The notes: generated by a model not told the origin, from the sequence alone. Positions 1 through 7,544 are shown, counted from the first letter of the stretch. The stretch: 9,541 nt of DNA from Streptosporangiaceae bacterium (GCA_030043395.1 JASHXW010000432.1:1-9541), one strand, 5' to 3'. Translations and numbers: made by a program.

Positions 1-590
1 CCGCGGAGCAAAGCGGAAGCCGCGACGGCCCAGCCAGGCTGCCAGCCGAGCTGCTCCAGCCTGGTCAGCAGGTATCCGAGCACCACGATCTCCTCGAGCA
101 GCCCGTTCTGCAGTGCGTTCAGCAGCAGGATCGGGATCCGCCACCAGACAGCGGGCAGGCTCTCGGGAACGACGTTCAGGCTCACGCCCAGGTGGTAGGC
201 CAGCAGGTACAGCCCGAGCCCGGCACCGCCGATGATCGCGGCAAGAACCACGCCGCGCAGGGCGTCCCTTCCCGGCTGGGTGCCGTCCACGCCGATCGTG
301 GCCGGCGACTCGCCCGAACGTGCCATCAGGTAGAACACGAGCACCACAGGGGCGAGCACCTCGGCGATGGAGGCAAGCTGCAGGGCAAGGTCAAGCCAGT
401 TGTTCGGCGCCAGGCTTCCCACGAGCGTGGCCTGCTGGGAGGCCAGCGACTTGGGCACGAGCAGATCGAAGATCAGGTCAAGGAACGCGTTAAGCGCGCT
501 GGCGCCAAGCGACACCGCGAGAACCGCGAAAATCTCCCACCGAATCATGGGCGGAGACAGCGGGCGTAGGCTTGTTTCCCTGAGTGCCAC
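1..590 (-). CDS. CPBP family intramembrane metalloprotease (Rce1/CAAX-like), 3' part outside the window
   Basis: The gene reads leftward and is open to the window edge, so only the first 196 or so residues are visible. Hydrophobic stretches alternate with short loops, as in a polytopic membrane protein. The segment NGLLEEIVVLGYLLTRLEQL (about residues 161-180) matches the first catalytic motif of the CPBP/Abi family, with the glutamate pair at residues 166-167. Known members are membrane-embedded glutamate/histidine proteases, or bacteriocin-immunity and maturation proteins. The later histidine motifs would lie beyond base 1, so activity cannot be judged. The usual EExxxR arginine is leucine here (residue 171). 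The start is uncertain: GTG at 590 has a weak AGAG upstream and gives a leader before the first membrane segment; ATG at 548 is in frame but has no Shine-Dalgarno sequence. It is divergent from the membrane protein gene at 780. Its substrate cannot be inferred. Confidence 0.8.
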   Translation of the reverse strand, partial: MALRETSLRPLSPPMIRWEIFAVLAVSLGASALNAFLDLIFDLLVPKSLASQQATLVGSLAPNNWLDLALQLASIAEVLAPVVLVFYLMARSGESPATIGVDGTQPGRDALRGVVLAAIIGGAGLGLYLLAYHLGVSLNVVPESLPAVWWRIPILLLNALQNGLLEEIVVLGYLLTRLEQLGWQPGWAVAASALLR

Positions 591-736
591 CTCAAGGACT
601 CTAGCTGGTGCTGGTGGCCACCCACGGCCTGCGATGGCCGCACCGCCGGGCCCGGCGCTCCATAAGAGGCTGCCGTCGGCGGGGAGTCGGTCTGGCCGAA
701 CTGAGGACAAGTTTCGATTAACAAGCCCGATGCAAG

Positions 737-773
737 GTAGGCAAGGTTCGGCCAGGACGAACGTAGGCAAGGT
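737..773. repeat. 11-bp direct repeat upstream of the membrane protein gene
   Basis: GTAGGCAAGGT occurs exactly twice, at 737-747 and 763-773, a period of 26 bp. The second copy supplies part of the Shine-Dalgarno sequence (AAGGTGG, 769-775) of the gene starting at 780. It sits in the 189-bp divergent spacer between the CPBP protease gene and that gene. It could be a binding site or a small duplication of the ribosome-binding region. No convincing promoter hexamers were identified in the spacer. Confidence 0.4.
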
Positions 774-779
774 GGGTTG

Positions 780-2930
780 ATGATTCCTGGCGACGGGGGC
801 CAGTCGACGTCTGAGGATGCGGCTGAGCCGGCTGCCACCATGACCGCGCCGTCAGCGGACGAGGCGCGGTCAGCGCAAGCCGCCGAGTCAGAGCCGGCCG
901 CGGGCGCGAAGCCCGGGCCAGCGGGCGGTCGCAGGGCGGCGTTCCGCAGGGCGATCTCGCGGAACTGGGTCGGCCACCTGGCACTGCTTGTGGTCTACGA
1001 GGGCGCCGGGATCGCCGCGACCTGGCCGCGCTTCACGTACCTGGCCGACGGCAAGCTCCCGGCCACCTCGGACGTATCGGCCTTCGTGTGGAACCTGTGG
1101 TGGGTGGCGCATCAGCTCGTCCACCCGGGCAACCCGTTCTTCACCAGGTACATGGCGGCACCGGTCGGCATCCACCTGGCGTTCAGCACGCTGATGCCGC
1201 TGGCGGGCTGGCTGATGGCACCGGTGACTGTCTTGTACGGGCCGTCCGCGTCGTTCACGCTGCTGACGATCATCACCCCGGGGCTGCTTTGTTACGCCAT
1301 GTACCGCACTGCGCGGCTGTGGCTCAACCAGCCCGGCGCGATCGTCGCCGGAGCGTTCTTCGGCTTGTCCTCGATGCTGCTGTGGCAGAACTGGTACCAC
1401 GTCAACATCGCCATCGGCACGATCTTCCTGCCGCTGACCATCGAGGCCGCCGTCCGATTCCGGCGAAACCCGCGCCTGGCACCCGCCATCGGGCTCGGCC
1501 TGGCGCTTGGCGCGTCGCTGCTGATCAACCAGGAGAGCACCGCGATCGCCGTCATCCTCGCGCTGGTGATCCTGCTCCCCTGGCTGGCCTGGGCGCTGGT
1601 CAGGGACCGGGCGCTGCTCGTGCGCGCGATCAAGCCGCTCGTGATCGCCGCCTTCGTCGGGCTCGTGGTGGCGAGCCCTGAGCTGATCGCGATGATCCAG
1701 CAGATCGGCGCCGGCGGAGCCAATCCGTCGCCCGGGCAGCTCGCCGCGAACTATGCCCAGTTCAGCGTTTCGCTGCCGACGCTGTTCGCCCCGTCACCCC
1801 GGCTGGGCAACTTCGGCCTGGGCGGCCTGACATCGGCGTACAGCTACTACAACGCAGAGCAGGTGCTCGAGGGACTGCCGACCTTCGGGGTGGTGCTGAG
1901 CGGCCTGGCGCTGCTCGGGCTGCTGGCCGGCTGGCGCAAGCGGTCCACGTGGGCGTTCCTGGCACTGTGGCTCGTCAGCGCGGTGTTCGCGCTCGGGACC
2001 AGCCTGACCATCGGCACGAACTGCCAGATCAGCCAGGGCATCAACGACCTGCCGGGCCGCGTCTACGGCAGGACCTGCCACCAGTACCTTCCGCTGCTGA
2101 CGCACCTGGCCGCGGCGAAGGTCAGCTATAAGGGCGGTCCACCTGGCGGCATCTGGAAACCGGTGCTGGCCTCGAACTTGATGCCCTACACGTGGCTCAC
2201 CCGGATCAGCCTGCTCGCGGGACTGCGCGAGGCTGATCGGTTCGCGATCGTCGGCCTGATCGGCGCGGCCATGCTGGCCGGCCTCGCAGTGCAGTGGCTG
2301 AGCCGACGGAAGGCCACGATCCCGCTGATCGCCGTCGTGGTCGCGCTCGGCGCGCTGGAAGCCGGATGGTCAGGGGCGTCCCCGGCGTCGGCCGGCTATC
2401 ACGGCACGATGGCGACCACGTTCCCCAAGCTCGAGCGCATCCTTGCGCAGGCCCACTCGAACTCGATCGTGGTCGACGTCCCGTACGGGCTGCGGGGCGG
2501 CCTGGACGTCACGGGCGCGGAGATCTCACCGCAGGCGCTGCTTGTCGCCACGCAGGACCAGCAGCCGCGGGCCATCTCCTACACGGCGTGGGTCTCGCGC
2601 TCAGCGATCGCCGCTATTGCCAAGCACGCGTTCTACCGCAACTTGTACGCCGCGGAGAAGAGCCAGCGGATCACGGCCCGCCAGCTCCGGCTGTCCCGGC
2701 AGGACCTGCGGACGCTCGGCGTTGGCTACGTGATCATGTGGCGGAACATGTGGACGCTCTTCCACCCGATCCTGCGCTGGGGCCACGTCAACAAGTACCT
2801 GACTGCCGTCGGTTTCCGCCACGTCAAGGAAGCCTGCCAGGTGCACTTGCCCAAAGGGGTCCAGTGCCCGACGCTCGAGTCGGTCTGGTTGTACCAGTAC
2901 GAGCCCGGACGTAGCGGCGGAACCGGGTAG
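780..2930 (+). CDS. Polytopic membrane protein, probable GT-C-type glycosyltransferase
   Basis: The protein has 716 residues. The first 60 or so are rich in Ala, Glu and Pro and look disordered. A first membrane helix (about 64-82) is followed by an outer loop with an aspartate at residue 98, just before the motif FVWNLWWVAHQL. About ten further hydrophobic segments extend to roughly residue 520, and a soluble C-terminal domain of about 190 residues ends the protein. A large polytopic protein with an acidic residue in the first loop and a soluble tail containing a 'LGVGYVIMWRN' strand (near 645) is the plan of GT-C enzymes, which transfer sugars from polyprenyl-phosphate donors on the outer membrane face; no specific family is certain. 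The start is ATG 780 because AAGGTGG lies seven bases or less before it; TTG at 777 and ATG at 840 are alternatives. A repeat-containing membrane protein gene follows after 30 bp, probably co-transcribed. The acceptor and sugar are unknown. Confidence 0.72.
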   Translation: MIPGDGGQSTSEDAAEPAATMTAPSADEARSAQAAESEPAAGAKPGPAGGRRAAFRRAISRNWVGHLALLVVYEGAGIAATWPRFTYLADGKLPATSDVSAFVWNLWWVAHQLVHPGNPFFTRYMAAPVGIHLAFSTLMPLAGWLMAPVTVLYGPSASFTLLTIITPGLLCYAMYRTARLWLNQPGAIVAGAFFGLSSMLLWQNWYHVNIAIGTIFLPLTIEAAVRFRRNPRLAPAIGLGLALGASLLINQESTAIAVILALVILLPWLAWALVRDRALLVRAIKPLVIAAFVGLVVASPELIAMIQQIGAGGANPSPGQLAANYAQFSVSLPTLFAPSPRLGNFGLGGLTSAYSYYNAEQVLEGLPTFGVVLSGLALLGLLAGWRKRSTWAFLALWLVSAVFALGTSLTIGTNCQISQGINDLPGRVYGRTCHQYLPLLTHLAAAKVSYKGGPPGGIWKPVLASNLMPYTWLTRISLLAGLREADRFAIVGLIGAAMLAGLAVQWLSRRKATIPLIAVVVALGALEAGWSGASPASAGYHGTMATTFPKLERILAQAHSNSIVVDVPYGLRGGLDVTGAEISPQALLVATQDQQPRAISYTAWVSRSAIAAIAKHAFYRNLYAAEKSQRITARQLRLSRQDLRTLGVGYVIMWRNMWTLFHPILRWGHVNKYLTAVGFRHVKEACQVHLPKGVQCPTLESVWLYQYEPGRSGGTG

Positions 2931-2960
2931 GCTCCGCTGGTGACCACCAAGGAGCAGCCG

Positions 2961-3746
2961 ATGAACCAGCCGGAGGTTCCGGCCGAGCGAACTGGCAAGA
3001 CCGGTCAGGCGAGCAATACGAGCCAGTCAGGCAAGACCGGCCAGGCAGCCAAGACCGGGCAGGCGGCCAAGACCGGCCAGGCAGCCAAGACCGGGCAGGC
3101 AGCCAAGACCGGCCAGGCAGGCAGGACCGGCCAGCCGGCAAAGAGCGGGCAGCCAGCCAAGACAGGTCAGCCGCGAAAGACCAGCCAGCCGGGCAAGACC
3201 GGGCAGCCGGCCAGGACCAGTCAGGCGAGCCGCTCCGCGCAGCCCGCCAAGGGCAGCCGGGTCACGCCAGCGGTGCTCCAGCCCCCGAAGTCCGTCATGA
3301 TGGCCGTTCGCTTGATGTACGCCGGCGCGGCGCTCACCTTCGTTGCCATCTTGTTCGACGCGCTGGACGTGGTGTTCGGCAACACGATCAGGGCCAGCCA
3401 CCCGCACGCCTCGGCGGCCAGGATTCACGCGACCAAGGAGGCCCTGATCGTCGCCCTGATCTTCTCGGGGCTGATCGAGATCGGCCTGTGGGTCTTCACC
3501 GCGCGGGCTAACCGCTCCGGCCTGAGGTGGGCACGGTTCACCGCGGCCGTGTTCTTCGGGATCTACACCGCCTATCAGGCCTACACCCTGCCGCGCGCCG
3601 CCTCGGCAGCCGACATCATCACGACCTCGCTGATCTGGCTGGCTGGCCTGGGTGCCACGTACTTCCTGTGGCAGCGCGAGTCCACCAGCTACTTCAACGC
3701 TCCGGCCGCCTCGCCGTCGGGCCGGGCGGCAGGCTCGTCGGGCTGA
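2961..3746 (+). CDS. Four-helix membrane protein with an N-terminal basic hexapeptide-repeat domain
   Basis: The protein has 261 residues in two parts. Residues 12-95 are fourteen six-residue repeats of the form (A/G)KTGQ(A/P), with a Lys or Arg in nearly every unit, no acidic residues, and no predicted fold. Residues about 112-238 form four hydrophobic helices (roughly 113-133, 160-180, 191-210, 218-237) with short loops, a plan common in small uncharacterised actinobacterial membrane proteins. The positive-inside rule would put the basic repeat domain in the cytoplasm, where it could contact nucleic acid, lipid headgroups or an acidic partner; this is inference. The start is ATG 2961 because AAGGAG at 2949-2954 lies six bases before it; an in-frame GTG at 2940 lacks such a site. 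The gene follows the GT-C-like gene by 30 bp and its 3' end overlaps the ROK gene on the other strand by 58 bp. I do not recognise a named family for the whole protein. Confidence 0.82.
   Translation: MNQPEVPAERTGKTGQASNTSQSGKTGQAAKTGQAAKTGQAAKTGQAAKTGQAGRTGQPAKSGQPAKTGQPRKTSQPGKTGQPARTSQASRSAQPAKGSRVTPAVLQPPKSVMMAVRLMYAGAALTFVAILFDALDVVFGNTIRASHPHASAARIHATKEALIVALIFSGLIEIGLWVFTARANRSGLRWARFTAAVFFGIYTAYQAYTLPRAASAADIITTSLIWLAGLGATYFLWQRESTSYFNAPAASPSGRAAGSSG
2994..3245 (+). repeat. Coding tandem repeat, 14 units of 18 bp
   Basis: Fourteen 18-bp units encode the (A/G)KTGQ(A/P) hexapeptides. The first and last units are diverged (SNTSQS, RKTSQP, SRSAQP), while units 3-7 (about 3030-3119) are nearly identical. 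Within these, glycine-glutamine is written alternately GGCCAG and GGGCAG, so the recent expansion has a 36-bp period, meaning pairs of units were copied. The array keeps the reading frame at any copy number and is a likely site of length variation between strains. Confidence 0.85.
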
Positions 3747-4957
3747 ACCGGCGCGAGCTGGGCGGTCAGCCGCCGCCAGGCGAGGTCCGCGCCTGAGGCA
3801 AGGCAGCCGTCGACGACCGCGCCGGTGCCCAGGGCGCTGACCATGATCTCGGGCAGGACTGGCGCCATCGCCGCGAGCTCGTTGCTCACCGCGGCGGCGA
3901 ATCCCGGCGCCTGGCCGATCCCGCCGCCGAGCACCACCAGCCCGGGATCCACGACCGTGACGATCGCGCAGATCGCCTTGGCGACCAGGCGGGCCTGCGA
4001 TGCAACGACGGCAACCGCCCTGGCATCGCCAGCGGCAGCAGCGGCGAACACTTGCCGGGCTGACTGCGTACGCAGGCCGGCATGTCGCGCCGCCCGGACG
4101 ACCGCATCCGCGGAGCTCGCCGCTTCCAGCGCGCCACGGCGGCGTACCTCGTCGGCCCCCGCGCCGCCCGTCCCGCCGGCCACCCCTGGCCCGTCGGTGA
4201 TCGGCAGGTAGGCGATCTCGCCGGCCACGCCGTGCGCGCCGCGGTGCAGCTGACCGCCGAGTATGAGGCCCATCCCGATCCCTGATCCGATCGAGACGAA
4301 GACGAAGCTGGAGAACTGCCTGCCGTGCCCATGCTCCCGCTCGGCCAGGGCCGCGGCATCGATGTCGTTCTCGACGACCAGGCTGTCGCCGAATGCGCGG
4401 CGCAGCCCGGCCAGGACCGCTGGGCGATCCCAGCCCGCCAGGCCGCCGGTCAGGGTGATCGCGTCGCGCTTGGGGTTGTAGACCCCGGGACTGCCGAGCA
4501 CCGTCTGGGTCACGTCTGCCCTGGCCACCCCCGCTGCTGCACAGATGCCGTCGGCGAGCCTGATCAGCTCGCTGACTCGCTTGCTGACGCTGGCATCCGG
4601 GCACCGCGCCTCGGCCTTGGCCCGCACCTCCCCGGTGAGGTCGGCCACCGCGCCGCGCAGGTACTCGTGCCCGATGTCCAGGCCGAGCACGAAACCAGCG
4701 TCCGGGCGGATCTCGTACAGCACGGCCGAGCGGCCTGGCACCCCGGTGCGCTGCCCCGCCGTCCGCACCAGGCCAGACCGCTCGACGTTGGCGAGCGCGA
4801 GCGAGACCGTCGGCTTGGACAGCCCGGACAACCTGGCCAGGTCCGCGCGCGAGCACACGCCGAGCTGGCGGATCTGATTGAGCAGGAGCTGCTCGTTCAT
4901 CGCCCTGATCAGCTGCGGCCTGGCCGGCCCGCCGACGTCCTGGAGGCTTTCAGTCAT
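3689..4957 (-). CDS. ROK family transcriptional regulator
   Basis: The protein has 422 residues, the usual length of ROK (repressor, ORF, kinase) regulators. Residues about 20-85 form a winged helix-turn-helix (SRADLARLSGLSKPTVSLAL as helices 2-3, then a wing with GQRTGVPGR). The ROK sugar-binding/ATPase-like domain follows: DIG at 94-96, END at 196-198 (the aspartate equivalent to the kinase catalytic residue), SIGSGIGMG near 222-230, and GAHGVAGEIAY at 240-250, whose His and Glu usually contact the sugar. The CxCGxxGC zinc cluster normally found after this motif is absent, and the DxGxT phosphate motif is degenerate (DIGHEY), so kinase activity is unlikely. It is the last gene of the kinase-GH4-ROK operon, starting 11 bp after the GH4 stop codon with no clear Shine-Dalgarno, which suggests translational coupling. 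ATG 4900 is an alternative start. It probably represses its own operon and the divergent lipoprotein gene through the palindrome at 7555-7573. Confidence 0.93.
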   Translation of the reverse strand: MTESLQDVGGPARPQLIRAMNEQLLLNQIRQLGVCSRADLARLSGLSKPTVSLALANVERSGLVRTAGQRTGVPGRSAVLYEIRPDAGFVLGLDIGHEYLRGAVADLTGEVRAKAEARCPDASVSKRVSELIRLADGICAAAGVARADVTQTVLGSPGVYNPKRDAITLTGGLAGWDRPAVLAGLRRAFGDSLVVENDIDAAALAEREHGHGRQFSSFVFVSIGSGIGMGLILGGQLHRGAHGVAGEIAYLPITDGPGVAGGTGGAGADEVRRRGALEAASSADAVVRAARHAGLRTQSARQVFAAAAAGDARAVAVVASQARLVAKAICAIVTVVDPGLVVLGGGIGQAPGFAAAVSNELAAMAPVLPEIMVSALGTGAVVDGCLASGADLAWRRLTAQLAPVQPDEPAARPDGEAAGALK

Positions 4958-4968
4958 CGTGTGCCCGG

Positions 4969-6366
4969 CTAGCGCAGGTAGTCCAGGTACTGGCCGTGCA
5001 GCTCCGCGTACTCCTCGATGAGCGCCCGCGCGGCGCTGATGCCCGGCACTAGCGGGTGCCCGGAGAGCGCCACCGCCGCCAGGCTCGCGTCTCCTGACAG
5101 CGCGGCCTCGACGATGCCGCGCTCATATTCCTTCACCGCCATGACCAGCGCCTTGGCCGAGTTCGGCAGCTCTGCCGCGGCGCGGCCGGACAGCCCGTCG
5201 GAGTCCACCGTGGACCGGGCCTCGACGATGTCGTCGGGATCGAGGAAGTCCAGGGCGCTGCCGTTGCGCGCGTTCACGATCACCTCGCTGCCGCCCCTGC
5301 CCGCCAGCCCGTCGATCACCCGCATCGCCAGGCCCTCGTATCCGCCGATCTCGGTGGTGGCCACCGGCACCGGCCCGGCCGCGGCACGCTTCGCCCTTGC
5401 CTGCGCCTGGCCGTTGTCGCCACGGGTATCGGCTTGCATGTAGGTGTCACGCCGCACCCCGAGCACGTCGGCGTAGGCGGCCCAGGCGTCGTTCACGTCG
5501 CCGTCGGCGAACGCCTTGCCGATCGCGGCCAGCATCTCGGCATTGAGCGCCTGGATGTCCTGGCCACGGCTCGAGCCAGCCCGCGCGATGCCGTCGAGGT
5601 ACCTGCGCGGGTCGTAGTAGTAGTACACGTACTCGCTGGGGAGCGCGCCGACCCGCCGGACGAGCTCGGGATCGAACGGCGCGAAGTGCGTGGCCTGCGC
5701 TTGCAGGTCCTCGAACTTGGCAAGCAGCTGTGGCATCTGCTCCTCGCCGTCGACTTGGAACGAACTCACCCACCCGAGGTGGTTCAGGCCGCCGTAAGTG
5801 GCTCGGAAGCGGCTAGGTTCGCCGTCGACGCCGGCGAACCTAGCGAGGTCGGCAATCGTGCCCGACGGGGTGTCGCACACGCCGACGGCGAAGACCTTCC
5901 CCTGAGCGCTGATCGCCTGCGTGATGAGGCCAGCCGGGTTGGTGAAGTTGATCAGGACAGCTTCCGGCGAGCACCGGCTGAGCAGGTCGCAGTACTCGAG
6001 CACGACCGGGATCGTCCGCAGTGCCATCGCGCAGCCACCCGGGCCAGTCGTCTCCTGGCCGACGATGCCGCGCTTGAGGGCGACCTGCTCGTCGATCACC
6101 CTGGCCCGGTCGCCACCGACCCGGATCGCCGAGAACACGTAGTCGGTTCCGGTGAAGGCCTGCGCCGCGTCGGCGGTCACGGTCACGACGCCGGGCTGGC
6201 CGAGTGCCTGAGCCAGCTCCACCGCGAGCCTGCACGTCGTGGCCCGCCTGGTCTCGTCGGGCTCGAACAGGCAGATCTCGTCGAACGCGCCTGGCCGGCC
6301 AGCCAGCACGGCCCGGACGAACGCGGGCATCCGCACGCCGCCGCCACCAAGGATCGACAGCTTCAT
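4969..6366 (-). CDS. Glycoside hydrolase family 4, 6-phospho-beta-glucosidase-like
   Basis: The protein has 465 residues, typical of GH4. These enzymes cleave glycosides by an NAD- and divalent-metal-dependent oxidation/elimination route in the cytoplasm. Visible landmarks are the nucleotide-binding loop at the N-terminus (KLSILGGGGVRMP, residues 2-14), TNPAG at 142-146, the metal-ligand cysteine in CDTP (164-167), the metal-ligand histidine in LNHLGW (194-199), and PSEYVYYYYD (243-252) with the tyrosine region used as general base. The CDTP box and the PSEY..YYY motif resemble actinobacterial proteins annotated as 6-phospho-beta-glucosidases rather than the alpha-galactosidase branch, but substrate and phosphate dependence are inferred. 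The start is ATG 6366, where the GGGG-motif reading begins and a GAGGGGG purine run lies upstream; the frame continues further upstream but overlaps the kinase gene. The kinase stop codon is 43 bp upstream and the ROK gene starts 11 bp downstream. Confidence 0.93.
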   Translation of the reverse strand: MKLSILGGGGVRMPAFVRAVLAGRPGAFDEICLFEPDETRRATTCRLAVELAQALGQPGVVTVTADAAQAFTGTDYVFSAIRVGGDRARVIDEQVALKRGIVGQETTGPGGCAMALRTIPVVLEYCDLLSRCSPEAVLINFTNPAGLITQAISAQGKVFAVGVCDTPSGTIADLARFAGVDGEPSRFRATYGGLNHLGWVSSFQVDGEEQMPQLLAKFEDLQAQATHFAPFDPELVRRVGALPSEYVYYYYDPRRYLDGIARAGSSRGQDIQALNAEMLAAIGKAFADGDVNDAWAAYADVLGVRRDTYMQADTRGDNGQAQARAKRAAAGPVPVATTEIGGYEGLAMRVIDGLAGRGGSEVIVNARNGSALDFLDPDDIVEARSTVDSDGLSGRAAAELPNSAKALVMAVKEYERGIVEAALSGDASLAAVALSGHPLVPGISAARALIEEYAELHGQYLDYLR

Positions 6367-6409
6367 CGCCCCTGCCCCCTCACAACAAGCCTCCCTGCCT
6401 GCTCGCTCA

Positions 6410-7435
6410 CTAGAGGTTTCCTGCCTGCTCGGACTCCTGGAGCGGCAGCACGACGGCTGCCGTCCCAGCTGCCGCCGCGGCTTGCCCTGCGGCGGCGAGC
6501 GCCATCGCCGTGTCCGCGGCGACCATGCTGCGCAGCGGCCAGCCTGCCGCGCCACCAGCGCCAGCTACCGCGCCGATCGCACCGAGCCGGCCTACCGCCT
6601 GAGACCCGGCGGCGTTGGCAGCGACGGCGGCTTCGCGGACCGATGCGCCGCTGATCATCGCTGCGACCATCGCCCCGGCGAAGCTGTCGCCCGCACCGGT
6701 CAGGTCCCGGACCGCAACCTCGCCGACCCCTTCGGAAATCTGGGTGGCCGGCTCCGCCGGGCCGGCCACGATCGCGCCCTTCGCGCCCCTGGTCACCACG
6801 AGCTCGGTGCCCCAGCCGCGGGCGACGGCGATGGCAGCGTCCAGATCGTCCTCGCCGGTCAGCCTGAGCAGCTCATCTGCGTTGGGCACGAACACGTCGG
6901 CCAGCTTCGCGCACTCGATGACGGTGACCTGCTCGCGCGCGTCGCCGAGTGAGGTATCCAGCATGATCTTGCAGCCAAGTTCCCGCGCTTCCCGCAGGAA
7001 GGCGGGGACCCGCCGTCCGGCGTGCAGGTAGCACCAGGCGGGCCGTTGCTCCCGCAGGACCTCCCGCCACCGGTCGACCTCGGCCTGCTCACGCACGGCC
7101 GCGGACGGAAGGTGAGTGACGAAGCCGCGGTCACCGCCGAAGTTGAGCACGACCGTGATGCCAGCGGTCGGCCCGGCGACCCGCGCCGACGGCGAGAGGT
7201 CGACTCCCGCGCCAGCGCAGTGCTCAGCGACGACCTGCGAGCCGACGTCGTCCCCGAGCATGGTGCACAGCCCGGCCCTGACCCCGGCCGCCGCAGCGAG
7301 CGTGGCACTAGTCACGGCCCCGCCGCAGGAGATGGCGAACTCATCGGAGAAGACCTCCTCGCCTGCCATCGGGGGCCGGTCAAGGCGCCCGAAGACAAGC
7401 TCGAGGAAGACGAGCCCGAACGAGATCATCTCCAC
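6410..7435 (-). CDS. PfkB family carbohydrate kinase
   Basis: The protein has 341 residues of the ribokinase/PfkB fold, which transfers phosphate from ATP to a sugar or related alcohol in the cytoplasm. The N-terminal region shows the substrate-binding GG loop (SCGGAVTSATLAAAAGV, about 36-52) and the TMLGDDVGSQVV segment. The second PfkB signature DLTGAGDSFAGA (about 244-255) carries the catalytic aspartate at residue 250 in the GAGD anion hole. The substrate is not predictable from sequence; fructose, ribose-type sugars, keto-deoxy-gluconate and nucleosides are all used within the family. The asparagine usual in the GGNxxN motif is Ser 43. After about residue 290 there is an extra Ala-rich tail of some 50 residues not typical of the fold. 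The start is GTG 7435: AGGAGG (7443-7448) is seven bases before it, whereas the in-frame ATG 7429 would be 13 away. First gene of the leftward operon. Confidence 0.9.
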   Translation of the reverse strand: MEMISFGLVFLELVFGRLDRPPMAGEEVFSDEFAISCGGAVTSATLAAAAGVRAGLCTMLGDDVGSQVVAEHCAGAGVDLSPSARVAGPTAGITVVLNFGGDRGFVTHLPSAAVREQAEVDRWREVLREQRPAWCYLHAGRRVPAFLREARELGCKIMLDTSLGDAREQVTVIECAKLADVFVPNADELLRLTGEDDLDAAIAVARGWGTELVVTRGAKGAIVAGPAEPATQISEGVGEVAVRDLTGAGDSFAGAMVAAMISGASVREAAVAANAAGSQAVGRLGAIGAVAGAGGAAGWPLRSMVAADTAMALAAAGQAAAAAGTAAVVLPLQESEQAGNL

Positions 7436-7463
7436 GCAAGTGCCTCCTGCTGAACGCCACGTC

Positions 7464-7496
7464 AGCGGGAGCAGCTGCCTGTTGGCGCATCCCGCT
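7464..7496 (-). promoter_or_regulatory. Possible 5' leader hairpin of the kinase operon
   Basis: AGCGGGA (7464-7470) and TCCCGCT (7490-7496) are perfect inverted repeats around a 19-base loop that itself contains GCC-AACA-GGC. On the minus strand RNA the structure would stand about 15 bases upstream of the kinase Shine-Dalgarno. It may affect translation or message stability. Seven base pairs could also arise by chance in GC-rich DNA. Confidence 0.35.
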
Positions 7497-7544
7497 AGTC
7501 GAGGTTCGAGCGCCAGATTACGGTTCGGCCACGACCTCTGTTAC

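Noticed and set aside
192..780. Plus-strand open frames at the left edge
   Set aside because: They are antisense to the CPBP protease reading, which has the EE motif and membrane segments; the plus-strand products show no recognisable features.
2994..3245. Repeat array as a CRISPR
   Set aside because: The 18-bp units are contiguous, in frame and coding, with no spacers.
3027..4856. Long open frame on the minus strand (609 codons) across the repeat array and ROK gene
   Set aside because: It is an out-of-frame shadow of the ROK gene and of the hexapeptide repeats; the product is Arg/Gly/Ala-rich with no domain, while the overlapping ROK frame has clear family motifs.
6367..6555. Upstream extension of the GH4 gene
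   Set aside because: It overlaps the kinase coding region, is Arg/Ser-rich, and precedes the family-typical N-terminus MKLSILGGGG, which has its own purine-rich ribosome-binding site.
5434..6654. Long open frame on the plus strand (406 codons)
   Set aside because: It lies antisense to the GH4 gene and the end of the kinase gene, both with strong motifs; the product is low-complexity and arises from GC-rich third positions.
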